From positions 2,216,829-2,280,828 of the forward strand of contig CM068540.1 of assembly GCA_035048495.1 (NCBI GenBank): 64,000 nt of DNA, given 5' to 3'. The notes under the pieces are model-generated. The model ran no database searches, was not told where the DNA came from, and saw only the letters and a list, made by a program, of their open reading frames with translations. Position 1 is the first letter of the stretch, and each line of letters starts with the position of its first letter. A program made the translations under genes and the position numbers. Below, in pieces: positions 9,611-21,633 of this stretch. This stretch comes from Euptelea pleiosperma (lineage: Eukaryota > Streptophyta > Magnoliopsida > Ranunculales > Eupteleaceae).

Positions 9611-9952
9611 GAGCGAGTCATCAATGTTGATGACGGACCATAGTATGGGCCACGTGGCACTCTTAGAGACCATTGACCATATGGATGTTTGGCCCATCCC
9701 CAGGTGGACCCACAGACAAAAATTTATCTTGATTAGTGATTTCCAACCATTGAATTTGACTCTTTTCATGAAAATATTTTTAACCGTTGGATTCAAACAT
9801 AATTTGGGGCACTTAGATCCAAAGGTTAGAAAACACTAATGAGGCTCATTTTTTGTATATAAGTCCACCTAGGGATTGGCCAAACATCCATGCAGTCAAT
9901 GGTCTCTAAGGTGTTGTAGGTTGCAAATAATGTGGTCCACCTATGGGTTGGC
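9611..9952. mobile_element. Foldback MITE, diverged copy with both arms
   Basis: The left arm holds GCCACGTGGC (9649-9658), accatatggatgtttggccc and gattagtgatttccaacc. The right arm is its inverted counterpart: agaaaacactaatgaggc, gtccacctagggattggcca and aacatccatgcagtcaatgg. The outer ends differ from the 34715 copy, so it is a subfamily or has lost its termini. Confidence 0.7.
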
Positions 9953-10420
9953 TAAACACTAAAGTTAAGGGTGGGCAACGTAAGAGTGTTGCACAGGATC
10001 AAACTGAACACCACTTAGAGATGTGATATAATTCAAAGTCGAGGGTGGCCCCACCTGGCTCCGCCACTGAGGTCCACGGACACTTTATTCTTTGCTAAGG
10101 AAGAACAACATTACTTTACTAATTGACTCAGATGTGGACTTAAACCTGACCAGGTCAATCAAGTATTGGATCTGGATAAGGAAGAGAGAGCTTGACTACT
10201 AGTATCCAGATCCGACCCAATTATTAGTCGGGTCTAATAGGACGGGCTAAGAGGAGAAAGAGTTTCAGACAAGTCTCGTAAGTTTTTATTTAATGATTAA
10301 AGATTTGAAGCATATTAGGACGAATCATTCAATATGCCCCACCTTGAAGATCTCCTATTCGCAACCCAAACTCGGGACCATGACCTGACCGAGAAGAGTA
10401 TGGATCGATTCTAGTAGGGT
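9953..10420. other. Intergenic, no feature recognised
   Basis: No gene or repeat boundary is supported here. Confidence 0.4.
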
Positions 10421-10584
10421 GAGGCACTAGGTACGATAAAATAATTTAAATATGTGGTGAACATGTGTCTTAAGTTATCACACAAGTTAGATAAGCCAAT
10501 TCCATAAAAATAAATTTCATTAATATAAATCTGAACTTGTTCTCGGTTACATTTCGAATGTAAATCTGAACTTATAAGGGTTGT

Positions 10585-10860
10585 ATTTAACAAGTAACAT
10601 CCCACTAAAAACCTTATTTTAAGTTCAATATGGACAAAAAATTGGCCTAAAGTCTATAAGTATCAACTAAGCTAACCTACGATCATTTCTCAAGTTCAAA
10701 GGTCTTTAAATTGGCCCTAAAGGCATACCTAGAATTTTTTTAACTCAATCAACATGCAACCACATATTAATGCTTAAATAAAATTAATTAAAAAATATAA
10801 TTAAAATTTTAAAATACCTTGAAAAAATTTAGATTATTATAAACTACCCCCTTTAAAGAA
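10585..10860 (-). repeat. Possible 3' LTR start with polypurine tract
   Basis: This stretch is a direct repeat of 12425-12635. Shared blocks are cccactaaaaaccttatttt, caatcaacatgcaaccacat and aaaataccttgaaaaa. Next to it at 10843-10856 the minus strand reads AAAGGGGGTAG, a polypurine tract. Read on the minus strand this could be the 5' part of a 3' LTR. The match ends left of 10585, so the copy is broken or the model is wrong. Confidence 0.35.
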
Positions 10861-11049
10861 CACTGTTATCGAAATTCAGATTCCCATGTTATTGTTGCGC
10901 ACTCTGATCTTAGGTCTCATAAATTTTTCATTTAAGTATCAGTTAAAGTGTCACCTACAGCCTGTCACTATATTAATTTTGATCTTATGGTTCATCAATA
11001 ACCACGCATAGACCCTTTATACACAGATCCTTATGCATCTAAGGCCGAT

Positions 11050-11062
11050 GCTCTGGTACCAT
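11050..11062 (-). promoter_or_regulatory. Primer-binding site for initiator tRNA-Met
   Basis: The minus strand reads ATGGTACCAGAGC, one base off the usual TGGTATCAGAGC. It lies 2 bp inside an LTR-like end that reads TGTTACGTCCCGAATATGGG on the plus strand. This places an LTR retroelement on the minus strand. Confidence 0.5.
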
Positions 11063-11064
11063 TT

Positions 11065-12645
11065 TGTTACGTCCCGAATATGGGCACTCAAATCTTACTC
11101 AACTATTCGTGGATTAGCCCATTTACCCAAAATCCAGGATGTGATTAAATTAAATATTTTAAAATTATTTTTAAAAATTCTTATATTTTTTTATAAATCA
11201 AAATTCAAGTTAATACATGATTCAAAATGAATAAAATAACAAAAATAATGACTTTAAATCTCTTCTTCGAATTTCGTCAATACCCTCAGTGTTTTTTCTT
11301 CTATATCGAAACCTTCATCTAAAATATTTCGGTTAAAACCCATGAACTTGAAAAAGCCCAATAATGTTTACATTTGCTTCACAATAATAACAATCAATCA
11401 TAGATAATAAATTTTATTATACGATGAACACATGGGTCACTAAAAGGAAATAAAACATATATCAAGTTATGAATCAACTTGGCCAATAGAGTAACACTTT
11501 TAAACATTAATTTGACCAATCGAAATTTTCTCTTTTTGGTTGGCCCAACCAACAAAAAATATTTTATTGACTGATCGACGGGATAATCATTTTGTTGACC
11601 TAACCAACGGGATAATCTATTTTTGTCATCCTGGCTAATGGGATATTCTTATGGGATGGCTAGACAAATTGAGCATTAGTTTCTTTAGTCTTTACATAAC
11701 TCTCAAATCATGAAAAATTTCATACAAATATATCATGGCACAACAAGAATAATCACGCTTTCAATCAAATTATTTAAAATTATAAGCAAGTAATTATAAT
11801 AAGAGATAAAAAAAAATTATAACTCATGGATGTCATAATATTCAAGAATTGAAAGTATTAATATGGTGTACGGTACTTGTTGAAGAAGATTTAAGTGTAG
11901 AATTAGAACTAGAACTAAAAATATTTTAGAGAGAAAGATCTAGAAATAGGAGATGACAGTTAGGGTTTCTGAGGCTACCTTCTTGTTCCAATGATTTTAA
12001 GGTGTGAGGAATCTCTTCCCACACTCTTTATCTAGATATGGGGGAGCTTATGGTTTTTGAGAGATCATGTCCCGGCCGTTGGATTCAAGGTTAATGAAGG
12101 GTTGAGATTTCGTAAAGATTTAATTAAAATTTTTTTAAAAGGGTTAAACAATTTTGATAATGTGTGATCTACTCTACATTACTCTTACTTTCAGGTTCAA
12201 TGAATGAGAAATAAGATTTTTTTTATTCCTTAATTAATTTAATTACTTAAATTTATATTTTCAAAAATAAAGAATTTGAATTCAATTAGGATTTGATTTT
12301 TAAATATTATCTTAAATTTAGCAATCACTTGAAAGGTTTTTATTAAAGTTCAATATCTTAAAAAGTTTCTTATTTTTTTCTTAAATTAAAAATAATTTTT
12401 ATTATTTTAAAAATGGTATATTTAACAACCCACTAAAAACCTTATTTTAACTTCAATATATGCCAAAATGGGCCTAAAGTCAATAAGTAACAACTAGGAT
12501 GACCTATGGTCAATATTTCTCAGACCTAAAGGGTCTCTAACTCAACCGACATGCAACCACGCATTAGTGTTTAAATAAAAATTATTAAATTAATAAAAAG
12601 AGACAATTAAATTTCTAAAATACCTTGAAAAAGTCAATGTATTCA
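11065..12645 (-). mobile_element. Candidate LTR of a non-autonomous retroelement
   Basis: It begins (plus view) TGTTACGTCCCGAATATGGG next to the primer-binding site. Its far end lies near gtcaatgtattca, where the segment repeated at 10585-10860 begins. It is AT-rich with no coding frame and contains repeated aacgggataat words (11580-11655). Only about 190 bp separate the primer site from the polypurine tract, so the element would be a tiny-core type. The boundaries are inferred. Confidence 0.4.
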
Positions 12646-13274
12646 AAAGCCTCACGCCTTTCAATTCTCTCGTCCTTCAATCTCGAGGTCTCTCGTATGC
12701 CCACACTGTATGGCTGCCACGTGCTGACATGGTGAATCCAACTCGTTGTGCTTCAAATGATTGGATTTGAGCAGCAAAGAGATCATCCCATGGTGTGGGC
12801 ACCTAATTTACTACCCGAAGAAACATGAAGTTTATTTGCAAGAAAACAAACTCTGAGTTATATTTATAGGGCACTTGTTCGGTGCACCTAAGAATCTTCA
12901 TGCACCATGCACGAAAGGTTACTAACATCAATGAAAAAAAGTACGAACATCAATAAAATTAGTTAGCACAATTTGTAAAAAGTTGCCACCTAAGAATCTT
13001 CATGCAAGATTCTAAACATAAAAAGTTACTACGGCGCCTCTTCTTCGTCGTAAAAAGTAGCCATAGGAACTGTTGCTCGACTATGAAAAAGAGTCGAGCA
13101 ACACAAATGAAATGTCGATGACTATAAAAGGAGTCAATTACCACAAAATGTCAAATATGCGCACGGTGTGTGTCAACTTTATTACCCTATTTTTTAAATT
13201 GAAACTGAATTATACTCAAACTTTTCCCAAACCGTATTTGTGCAATTCTCCATTGTCGAAATCAAATTATATAT
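12646..13274. other. Intergenic with a perfect 10-bp hairpin
   Basis: It contains gttgctcgac (13072-13081) and its exact inverse gtcgagcaac (13093-13102), separated by 11 bases. The sequence tataaaag follows at about 13123. Short repeats of cctaagaatcttcatgca occur at 12886 and 12987. No gene is supported. Confidence 0.4.
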
Positions 13275-13282
13275 GTTCAAAC

Positions 13283-13607
13283 CATGGTTTTAAAAACGGC
13301 CATTTAAACGGTAACGCCCCAAGCCCGTTTCCGTTAAAACACGTTTTACCATTTTTAAATTTAACGGTCGTTAAAATCGTTTAAACAACCGTTAAATTCT
13401 GAAAAAAAAAATGTGAAAAAAGGCCGTTAAATTCCAGGTTTTTTTTAATTTTTAAATTTCAAAATTTGAATTTCAGTGCCATTTTTCCGTTTTTTCATAT
13501 ATTTTTTTCCATTTTTGCCCCTGGCCGTTTCAATCCGTTTTAACGGCCATTTAAACGGTAACACCCCCAGCCCATTTAACCGTTAAAACGGCCTCCTTTA
13601 AACATTG
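13283..13607. mobile_element. hAT-type MITE, family A, intact
   Basis: 325 bp with ends CATGGTTTTAAAAACGGCC / CAATGTTTAAAGGAGGCC and an exact 8-bp duplication, GTTCAAAC, at 13275-13282 and 13608-13615. The interior is collinear with the copy at 3670-4045. Non-coding. Confidence 0.88.
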
Positions 13608-13615
13608 GTTCAAAC

Positions 13616-15302
13616 TTTTCTCGTACCCCGAATCATTAACTATGCTCTGAATATAATTGTAGCATAGGACTCTTTAGGTTCCTCTTCTAGACAAAGTTAG
13701 CAATTCGGAGTGTGGCAAAAATGTGAATCAGGAAATATTCGAGTATAATCCGGCTTTGGCAAAAATAAAATTAACATAAAAGTTAAATATTGACAATTTT
13801 TTTATAAAATGAATTTTCATGTTCAAAGCTAAATAATGCTGGAATAAATTGGAAAAGTTCATGAATTATTCGAGAATATTTGGATCATTTAAAAAAATGC
13901 GTGAATTTTTCCAAACCTTTGAATAGGACGTTATTCGGTTCGTTTTTTATTTTTTTTGTTTTTTTTTGTGTGGTGGTTGGGGGAGGGGGGAATAATTCGT
14001 ACGGTTGGCGAATATTTCGAGAATTTACTAACTATGCTCCTTCTAGAAAACACCTTAGAAAAATGCTTTACCAGTTTCTTTCATTTTTTGCTTGTTGGGT
14101 CTTTCTCACCATGCACTTTTCCGTGCATGTATGACTGACTGTTCATGGCGCTTGACCACCAAGGCATATTGCACATCTATTTCGACCCAAGCAACAGTAG
14201 CCCACCTCGCATTATCGGTCAATGTTGTGCCCCCACCCAACTCTGGTGGCATGATGACCTAAAATTTATAAGGCCATTAACACAAGTACATGGTAGGTTT
14301 CTCTCAATGGGCTCCCCATGGTTTAGGCAAAGGCAAGTGGATAGTTGTGCCGTGTCCCATATCAAGTGGGTCCACACGTGTGCTAGTGGCTCTACAGCTT
14401 CTTTTTTCCTTTTCCTTCTTCTAGTCTCTATTGGCTTAGAGATGGATTGATGGTCTTATTAAATTATGACAAGGCTAGGTTTTGGATAAAATGTGGGGCA
14501 AATTGCATGTAGATGTCTGTTCGCTTAGACCAATAGGTTTTCCTTTTCAACCCATTCTTAAGCTTTTTCCTAGTGGCCATGTGATCCCATGTGCAATTTG
14601 TTATTTTACCCATATAGCTCTGCTTCTTTGGATATTTTTTTATGATTATCCTCTGAAATTAGTCTTTTTTTACTTTTTTTTTTTTTGGTTTTGTCTTTTC
14701 TTTTATATCCCAATAGAAACTTCCATAGGTTTGATTTAATTGATTGAAAAATTAAACAATAAAAATATATAATTTCTATTATTTTACAAAATTTTATAAA
14801 AAAAAAAAAAAGAAAAAGGATTCCTATTGAAATAAGTTGTCTATACCAAATGCCAAATTCCCTAACATGATTTCTTAACTTAATATGAGTAAAAGAGAAT
14901 CTGTGAAGTCTTGAATTGGGTCCAAGAGCTTACCAACATAGGCTCTGTATTATTAATGCCAATCTTTTTGAACTTGGAGGTAGTTTACTCCAATAAATAA
15001 CTGAATTAGGTTCAAGTTCTAGTCTGAATAATTTCTAATAGTTTTGTCTAAGCCATTTGATTCACCATTGGTCCCAATCACACTCGACGGACGTTTGTAC
15101 ATCGGCCGGTAGGCTTGTTTTTTTCTCGGCTATTCTGTCCTTTCTTAAATATTTTCTTACTTTTAAATTTGGATCGGTTTAGGCCTAACTACAAAAGCTT
15201 ACCCATTACAAAAGAAATGAAGAGAGCCAAAAACAAAAAAATAAAAAAAATGACCATCTCTCGTTACATGAGAAATATCAAACCAAAGAAACTATCAAAA
15301 CT
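13616..15302. other. Intergenic, AT-rich, no gene recognised
   Basis: Several short open frames (13880-14450, 14482-14739) are AT-driven and match no family. Poly(T) and poly(A) runs occur at 14668-14690 and 14800-14812. Nothing further is supported. Confidence 0.45.
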
Positions 15303-15741
15303 GTTAGCGGATGGTGTGTTCCCGTGCACGTGTTGTATCTCTCATTTCCCCAACAGGTCGATCTTTTGGGGTAAATGGTTGTTTAACATGGTATCAGAGT
15401 CTTAAGGCCTGAGAGGTCGCGGGTGTAAGTCTCCAATGAAGTATATTCCCGTTGAGGGGGGGGCGTATTAGCAGAGGGAGTGTTCCCAGGCACATGTTGT
15501 ATTGGCCCGTCGAGCTGTTGGTATACATAGTTATTTCGCCTTTCCCCAACAGGTTGATCTTTTGGGGGTAAATGGTTGATTAACATGATATCAAAGCCTT
15601 AAGACCTGGGAGGTTGCGAGTTCAAGTCTCCAACGGAGTGTATTCCTGATGATGGGGCGTGTTAGCGGAGGGTGTGTTCCCTATACATAGTTATTTTGTC
15701 TTTCCCCAACAGGTCGATCTTTTGGGGTAAATGGGTGTTTA
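15303..15741 (+). repeat. Tandem SINE-like (tRNA-Met-derived) repeats
   Basis: There are two full units (15303-15469, 15470-15662) and a partial third (15663-15741). Each holds tttccccaacaggtcgatct, tttggggtaaatgg and ttaacatggtatcagagtc. The full units continue with a B-box-like gggaggttgcgagttcaagtctcc. The tRNA-like core (tggtatcagag plus gttcaagtctcc) suggests a Pol III SINE or a dispersed retroelement leader. Head-to-tail tandem arrangement is unusual for a SINE. Confidence 0.5.
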
Positions 15742-17858
15742 ACAAAAACCAAACAAAGTTACTATAAAACAAAATTAATGACTTTATTGAAGGAGTGGGT
15801 AAAATGGTCAATATTATAATGGGGCAGTTAAGAAGGTACCATTTTCATTATCCATGTTCAGCCTCACACTCCAAATGATGAACATGAGTGGAGAGAAACT
15901 GCACTTTTGAGGTCCTAATATATTGCTTAAAAGTTATGGCAGTTGAGAGGAAGTCCAGATGGGCTTTTAGTATCCCATCTTAGGAAAAGAGTGAGATCAC
16001 TATAAACATGGAAGTGGGATGAAACTGACAGTGATGATATGTGCCTAACTACTTTTTTCTTTGCCCAACTAAAAATTCCCAATGCAAAATCATTTGACCT
16101 AATTGAAAACTATGCAAACCCATGTTGGTAATTTGGGAAATGATTAGTTCAACCACATAGAAATGGTGAGAGTTTGGGGATAAACTTCTTTATCTTTCAT
16201 ATCTTTTCATTCATATCTGTTTAGCTGTAAAGAGTGGAGCTTGTATACACTATAATGGGGTTGCAGCATTAAAATTATCAGATGGGTACAGCTAAGATTG
16301 CTAAAAAAGAGAAGAGAGTGGATAAAAAAATAGCAAAAGAAGAGAGAGAAAGGAAGAAGTGGTAGTTTGTCATTCATCCTTTTCAAGCTGGATGGTTTGC
16401 CACATGCAAAGCATTTTGATCAAACCTTTTAGATCCTGAATTTGAGGTAGAGAAGTTTACTTGCCTACTAAATTCATTAGTGGTCTCAAAAAGTCAGAGA
16501 TGGATTCCCAGAAGGGATGGGTAAAGTAAATATTTAGTACTTAAAAAGTCAATTGTAAACCCCATCACCCCATGTGGCTAGTTGGGGGCTTGGGGCATCA
16601 AATTTACAGAAAAATGAAAAAAAAAACCATTAAAAAAATTCCTTGAAGAACAATAAAAAAATGCTTCTTGCTCAAACCGTTGACCGGTGAACGCGAATTC
16701 GACCGTTAATTTTTGATAAATTTCTGAACTAAGATTCTAATTTCTTCTTAATTAATCTGCACCTCTTAGTAAAGTATACTTTGCTTCAAGAAGAAGGTCA
16801 TGCTCACTGAGTTCTTATATGGGGGATTTTGAAAGTAAATTCTTAAGCTAAGTTGATAGAAGAAAAGGACTTTGAATTTCACCTTTTTCTCCTCTTAAGA
16901 GATTCTAAAAGCAGCAGACCAAAAAGACTAAAGTTACCATCTCTCAATTCCCCAACCTTAGTGCTTTCCACCTCCTGATGTCTTTTAAGTGCTGATTGTT
17001 TTTTTTCATGTGTGGCTCTAAAACACAACAAATCCTATGCCAGCATCTGGTTTTTTATCTATCTTTATAGGATAAGATTCTGAGGTGTGTGTCAAAAGCC
17101 AATGCCTTCCTCCTCCCACAGAAAAAAAAAACGAAAAGAAAAAAAGCCACTTATATTTGAGAAAACAAATGGTGCTTCATAGAAGCATTGAGGATGATGC
17201 TCCCTAAACCCCATATCATACACATGGCTGACGACTCATCAATCTGGACCATTCAATTTGTGGAACATAGTTATCATGACAAGCCCATATCCCCTCACAA
17301 ATACCTGCTTTTCCACTTGTCATACCTAGCAACTATGGGTGGGACATCTCTTGGATGGGGTATAGCCCACAAAACAGATCGATTGGAAACATCTGATCAC
17401 CTAATGTATATGGATCTTTCTCTTGACCATTGATCACATCTCTTGGATGGGGTTGTTGAGCCTCTGATCAATTCGACTTTTCCTTATACCCCACTCAAGT
17501 GGTGGGCCACCAATTGAACTGTGTGAGGGTTAATTGTAGGGAGCATCATTCTCAATGCCCACTTGGAGCACCATATATTCCTCCACTTAATTCACCTTTC
17601 TTAGACCATTCTAACATATTCCCAAGGAATCTTGGTTTTGGAAATGAGTCAAAGTCTACTAGACTGTGTAGTGAAGGTTAGGAAAAAGAACAAAAGAGGA
17701 AAAAAAAAGGAGGTTCCTTTGCTTTTGTTGGTTCCTTTTAACAGTTGGTTTAGTTTCAGTTAGTTGTTAGGATACTTTTCTCCCACATATCCATTTGCCT
17801 CATTTTAGCCATTTATTTATCCTTTTTTCCTCCTCCACCTCTCCCCCCCATCCACATC
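15742..17858. other. Intergenic and upstream region of the expansin
   Basis: No gene is recognised. The open frames at 17188-17433 and 17499-17681 lie in sequence that looks repeat-derived (catctcttggatgggg occurs twice, near 17344 and 17439). The last few hundred bases are C/T-rich, fitting a promoter-proximal region. Confidence 0.4.
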
Positions 17859-17866
17859 TATAAATA
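17859..17866 (+). promoter_or_regulatory. TATA box of the alpha-expansin gene
   Basis: TATAAATA in a C-rich context, with a leader starting about 30 bp on. It lies 228 bp before the ATG, including a 125-bp leader intron. Confidence 0.75.
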
Positions 17867-17958
17867 CACCTTCCACTTCCTCATAGGTTCATCACCTTCC
17901 TTCACTCATTTTCTTTCCTTGGGCAACTTGGGTTTTCACTTTTCAGCCTGAGGCATCT

Positions 17959-18083
17959 GTAAGCCCAAAAAAAAAATTCCCTAAGAAATCCCTCCATTTC
18001 TTTTAAGTTTTCAAGCTTTTCTTAATGTTTCCATCTCAAAATACTGAAATTTCAAATGGGTTTCCTTTGTTTCTCTTTTACAG
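17959..18083 (+). other. Leader (5'-UTR) intron of the expansin gene
   Basis: The donor GTAAGC at 17959 and the acceptor ttctcttttacag ending at 18083 lie 3 bases before the ATG. Both sites match plant consensus and enclose U-rich sequence. Predicted from sequence only. Confidence 0.55.
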
Positions 18084-18086
18084 GAA

Positions 18087-19105
18087 ATGGACTTTTTTAG
18101 AGTTTCCCTAGTGGCCCTTCTCACCATGTTGAAAACTGTTCATGGCTATGGAGGTGGGTGGTCTAGTGCCCATGCTACTTTCTATGGAGGTGGTGATGCT
18201 TCTGGTACAATGGGTAAGAAGACAAACCACAAACAAAAACAAAAAAAATAAACCATCAAAATCTCCCCTTTGTTGTTATTGAAATTTGGTCCTGATGTTC
18301 TTTTGTTGCTGCAGGAGGAGCTTGTGGGTATGGAAATCTTTACAGTCAAGGTTATGGGACTAATACAGCTGCATTGAGTACTGCTCTGTTTAACAATGGG
18401 TTGAGCTGTGGGGCTTGTTATGAGATCAAATGTGTGAATGATCCCAAATGGTGTCTTCCAGGATCCATCATAGTGACAGCAACCAACTTTTGCCCACCAA
18501 ACAATGCTCTTCCAAATAATGCAGGAGGGTGGTGCAACCCTCCCCAACAGCACTTTGATCTCTCTCAGCCAGTTTTCCAGCACATAGCCCAGTACAAAGC
18601 AGGAATAGTCCCTGTTCAGTATAGAAGGTAAGAAAAATTCCATTTTACCAAAAAGTGATTGAAGATATAAAAAGACCATGTTGCCCTTACCTTTCACCCC
18701 TCTTTAATTCTTCCAAGCACCCACAAGTGAACCCAACAACACTCCTAATCTCTTCCTCTAATCACTTCTTTACCTTTTTTTTCTTCCTCTTTTTCTTGCA
18801 GGGTTGCTTGTAGGAAGAGTGGTGGGGTCAGATTCACCATCAACGGCCACTCTTACTTCAATCTTGTCCTAATCACCAATGTTGGTGGGGCTGGAGATGT
18901 TGTGGCTGTCTCCATCAAAGGCTCTAGAACTGATTGGCAAACCATGTCTCGAAATTGGGGCCAAAACTGGCAGAGCAACAGCTACCTTAACGGTCAAGCC
19001 CTCTCTTTTAAGGTCACCACAAGCGATGGACGCTGTATAGTCTCCAACAATGTGACTCCTCAGAACTGGGCTTTTGGCCAAACCTTCAATGGAGAACAGT
19101 TCTAA
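18087..19105 (+). CDS. EXPA: Alpha-expansin (three coding exons)
   Basis: Exons 18087-18213, 18315-18627 and 18802-19105 join in frame with GT-AG introns to give 247 residues, a normal length for the family. A signal peptide covers about 1-20, so the protein is exported to the wall. The N-terminal GH45-like domain starts [20 protein letters not shown] (31-50), has the expected cysteines, and carries the HFD motif at 122-124 ([10 protein letters not shown]). The C-terminal CBM63 domain runs from about 155, with [19 protein letters not shown] and [14 protein letters not shown]. Expansins loosen cellulose-xyloglucan contacts without hydrolysis during growth. Residue choice (VGGAGDV-AVSIKG, end [10 protein letters not shown]) is closest to the EXPA2/EXPA8-like group. 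The large minus-strand frame at 18182-18697 is only its antisense shadow. Confidence 0.95.
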
Positions 19106-21083
19106 CCACCCAACTCCCTCCAAAACTAACCAAAAAAAAACCTCCAAATTTAGTCCCTCCTGCCTCTAACTTTAGCAGGACTTCTAGACTTTAACTCATT
19201 ATATATAATATATGTAGTGTTTTAGTATTGTAATATGTTGATGATGATATCAGGGTGGGCCTCTTTTGAAATGGCCCTCAATGATTTTTGTGTTGTTGTT
19301 GTTGTTGGGTTTTAGTAGCAGTGTATTACACACACCATCATCAAGACTGGTGTAAAGAGGAACTCTGCTATATTTAGAGGACCTCTACTAAATTCAGGGA
19401 AGAGTTTTATGTCTAGATTGTGGTGAGCTAAATGTGGCTGAGGTGAACAAGGTCTGTCACCCGCCCACAATTGCTTTTCTGATGATGTTGGTGGTATAGT
19501 ATTGTTAAAGGAAAGAGAGAGAAATAGAGAGATATGTGTGTTTTGTGTTTTTGTTAAGGTTTTGAATGGAAATAGTTATTGTAACCACTACTATCTGTTA
19601 ATCTTTCTTGAGTAAGAAATGAAAGTTGTTTGAAGTATGGTTTGAATATTTCCTTTTTCCTTTTTTTTTTGGTGGTGATGGTGGTTTTTTGGGGGGTTAT
19701 CAGTCCCTACATGTTGTGACTGTTCAACAGAATGATTTTATCCAAAGCTAAAAATAAATTTAAGAATCCGTTGAGCTCGAAGCTACGACTACTTCAACAC
19801 CCTTTGTTGTGATTTGGCCTGTGTGAGAGTAATTAAGAGTAAAAGAAGGATGATCACACCACCCCTCTTAAGTTCATAAGAGTAAAAAGGAGTTCTGGTT
19901 CACCTGCTATATTGCAACTGCTGTGCAAACCTACAATTCGATATAATGCGATTGGGAGCGCTCAGTGTAATCAACCTAACTTGTTCCTTAAAGGCCATGT
20001 TTGGTTCACGGAAAATTCAGAACCTGGTGTGCGATTTTTCCATATAAATTTTTCGGGTCAAGATTTTTTCCCATTATTTTCTTTTTGTATGTTTGGTTGC
20101 CCTGCTGGAAAAAAACCTGCAACATCCATCATCTTCATGAAAGATGGCAGCCTTATAATCATCTCGGCCACTGGGATTGGCACTGACTCTGACTCTGCTA
20201 AGACAACCCGAGAAGGTATGGTTCGGTACCAGCTAATCCCGAGTTGGGATCACTTGATACCTCAAAACATGTTGCAGATTGTTATTAGGTGTGGGGAGAT
20301 GCTGAAATGGCACATTGATAATTGGACTATTGTGAGAAAATCTTGCAACATGAGCTTTGTCGATTTCACACCTTGGGATCTGTGTCCGATTTTGGGGTGT
20401 GATAGTTATGAACCTCACAACCCGCAAAAGTCTTGAGAAGAATTCTGGAGTGTAGCTCCAAAAAAAAATGCCCCCAAGTATACAAAAAGTGTAAATATAT
20501 ATGATGTAAAAAAAAAATCAAGATCTTGGTAGAGGTGCCTTTGAATTTCAACAACAGGTTTCATGGGTGTTGAAGGTCTGGAATACTGTGCACAACTTCA
20601 ATGCTTCACCATTTCTATTAATATATTCTACGCAGGTTCACAAGCTTTTTAACTCCTACAAGAACCTTTGGACCAGGGAATTCGAGGCCTCTTAAATTTC
20701 CTCACAACATCTTGGGGTACTCAATTGAAATCACACAAATTCTTCTTTTTTTTCTTCCAATTTTCCACCTTTTTCTTCAAAAAAAAAAATGGGGCATTTT
20801 AGTACACCCCTCAGAAACAGGGTGCACTAGTAAGACCACCCTGTACTTCGTGAAATTAATAAAAAAAAACCTTCAACGTTCTCAACACCTTGTTGACACA
20901 GAAACCTATGCACCAATGAATGTCATCTCATCTCATCCAATCCTCATCCTCATCCCATTAACCAACCACCGACTCATTGAGAAAAAATCTACAAAACAGA
21001 GCTACCACTGACACATTGAGTAAAAAATCTACAAAACAGAATTCTGTACTTAAAAGTTTGATATAGAAATCTCTCAAAAGTGC
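19106..21083. other. Expansin 3' flank and intergenic sequence
   Basis: The first 500 bp probably hold the expansin 3' UTR (T-rich, gttgttgttgttg at about 19290). At 19993 ggccatgtttggttcacgg resembles a Tourist-type terminus without a partner. The open frame at 19912-20436 has no recognised domain and looks repeat-derived. No gene is supported. Confidence 0.4.
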
Positions 21084-21290
21084 CAAATGCCACGTGGCAG
21101 ATTTTCGTGCTCAGTGACCCATGAATGTTTGACTCACACCTTGGTGGACCTACAAACCAAAAATCAGTATGATTGGAGATTTCTAGCCGTTGGATTTGAG
21201 CACTTTTTCACCATGGCCCTGTTCATAAAGCCAATGATTAAAAAACACCAAGGTGTGGTCCAAATATTCATTTAGTCAATAAGCTTGCAG
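21084..21290. mobile_element. Foldback MITE, diverged copy
   Basis: It has GCCACGTGGC at 21089-21098, then acccatgaatgtttgactca, ggtggacctacaaaccaaaa, gattggagatttctagccgt and tggatttgagc. The right arm survives as caccaaggtgtggtccaaat. The termini are lost. Confidence 0.6.
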
Positions 21291-21633
21291 TTTAAGGGAC
21301 TTCTGAATCAAAAAATTTATACAGATTCCTGTATCATAGAACAGTTCAATGGAAAAGCCAAACTACCCCCAAAAAATTCGGCGTTAATTCCCCTTGTCCA
21401 GTCATCATTTTTGACTTGTGCCCCATTCAAGAAGTGGTCCAGAATTCAGCCAAAAGCACCTAAACCAATCTCAATTGCATTGAAAGATCAAAATTTCTAG
21501 TACATTCAGCCTTTCGGGAATGTAACAATCAAGATTCTTTTCCTTCCTAAGTTAATATATCAAATACAAATTTTACCCAGACAAATCAATACCAGCAAAT
21601 ATCCCAAAGTAGTAAAAGAACGGATCCATATTT

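Noticed and set aside
14145..14450. 101-residue frame at 14.1 kb
   Set aside because: No recognisable domain, start context or neighbours; probably chance.
18182..18697. 171-residue minus-strand open frame
   Set aside because: It lies antisense over expansin exons and introns whose splice structure and protein are certain. No domain is seen.
19912..20436. 174-residue plus-strand open frame after the expansin
   Set aside because: No family, no gene signals, and the sequence looks repeat-derived.
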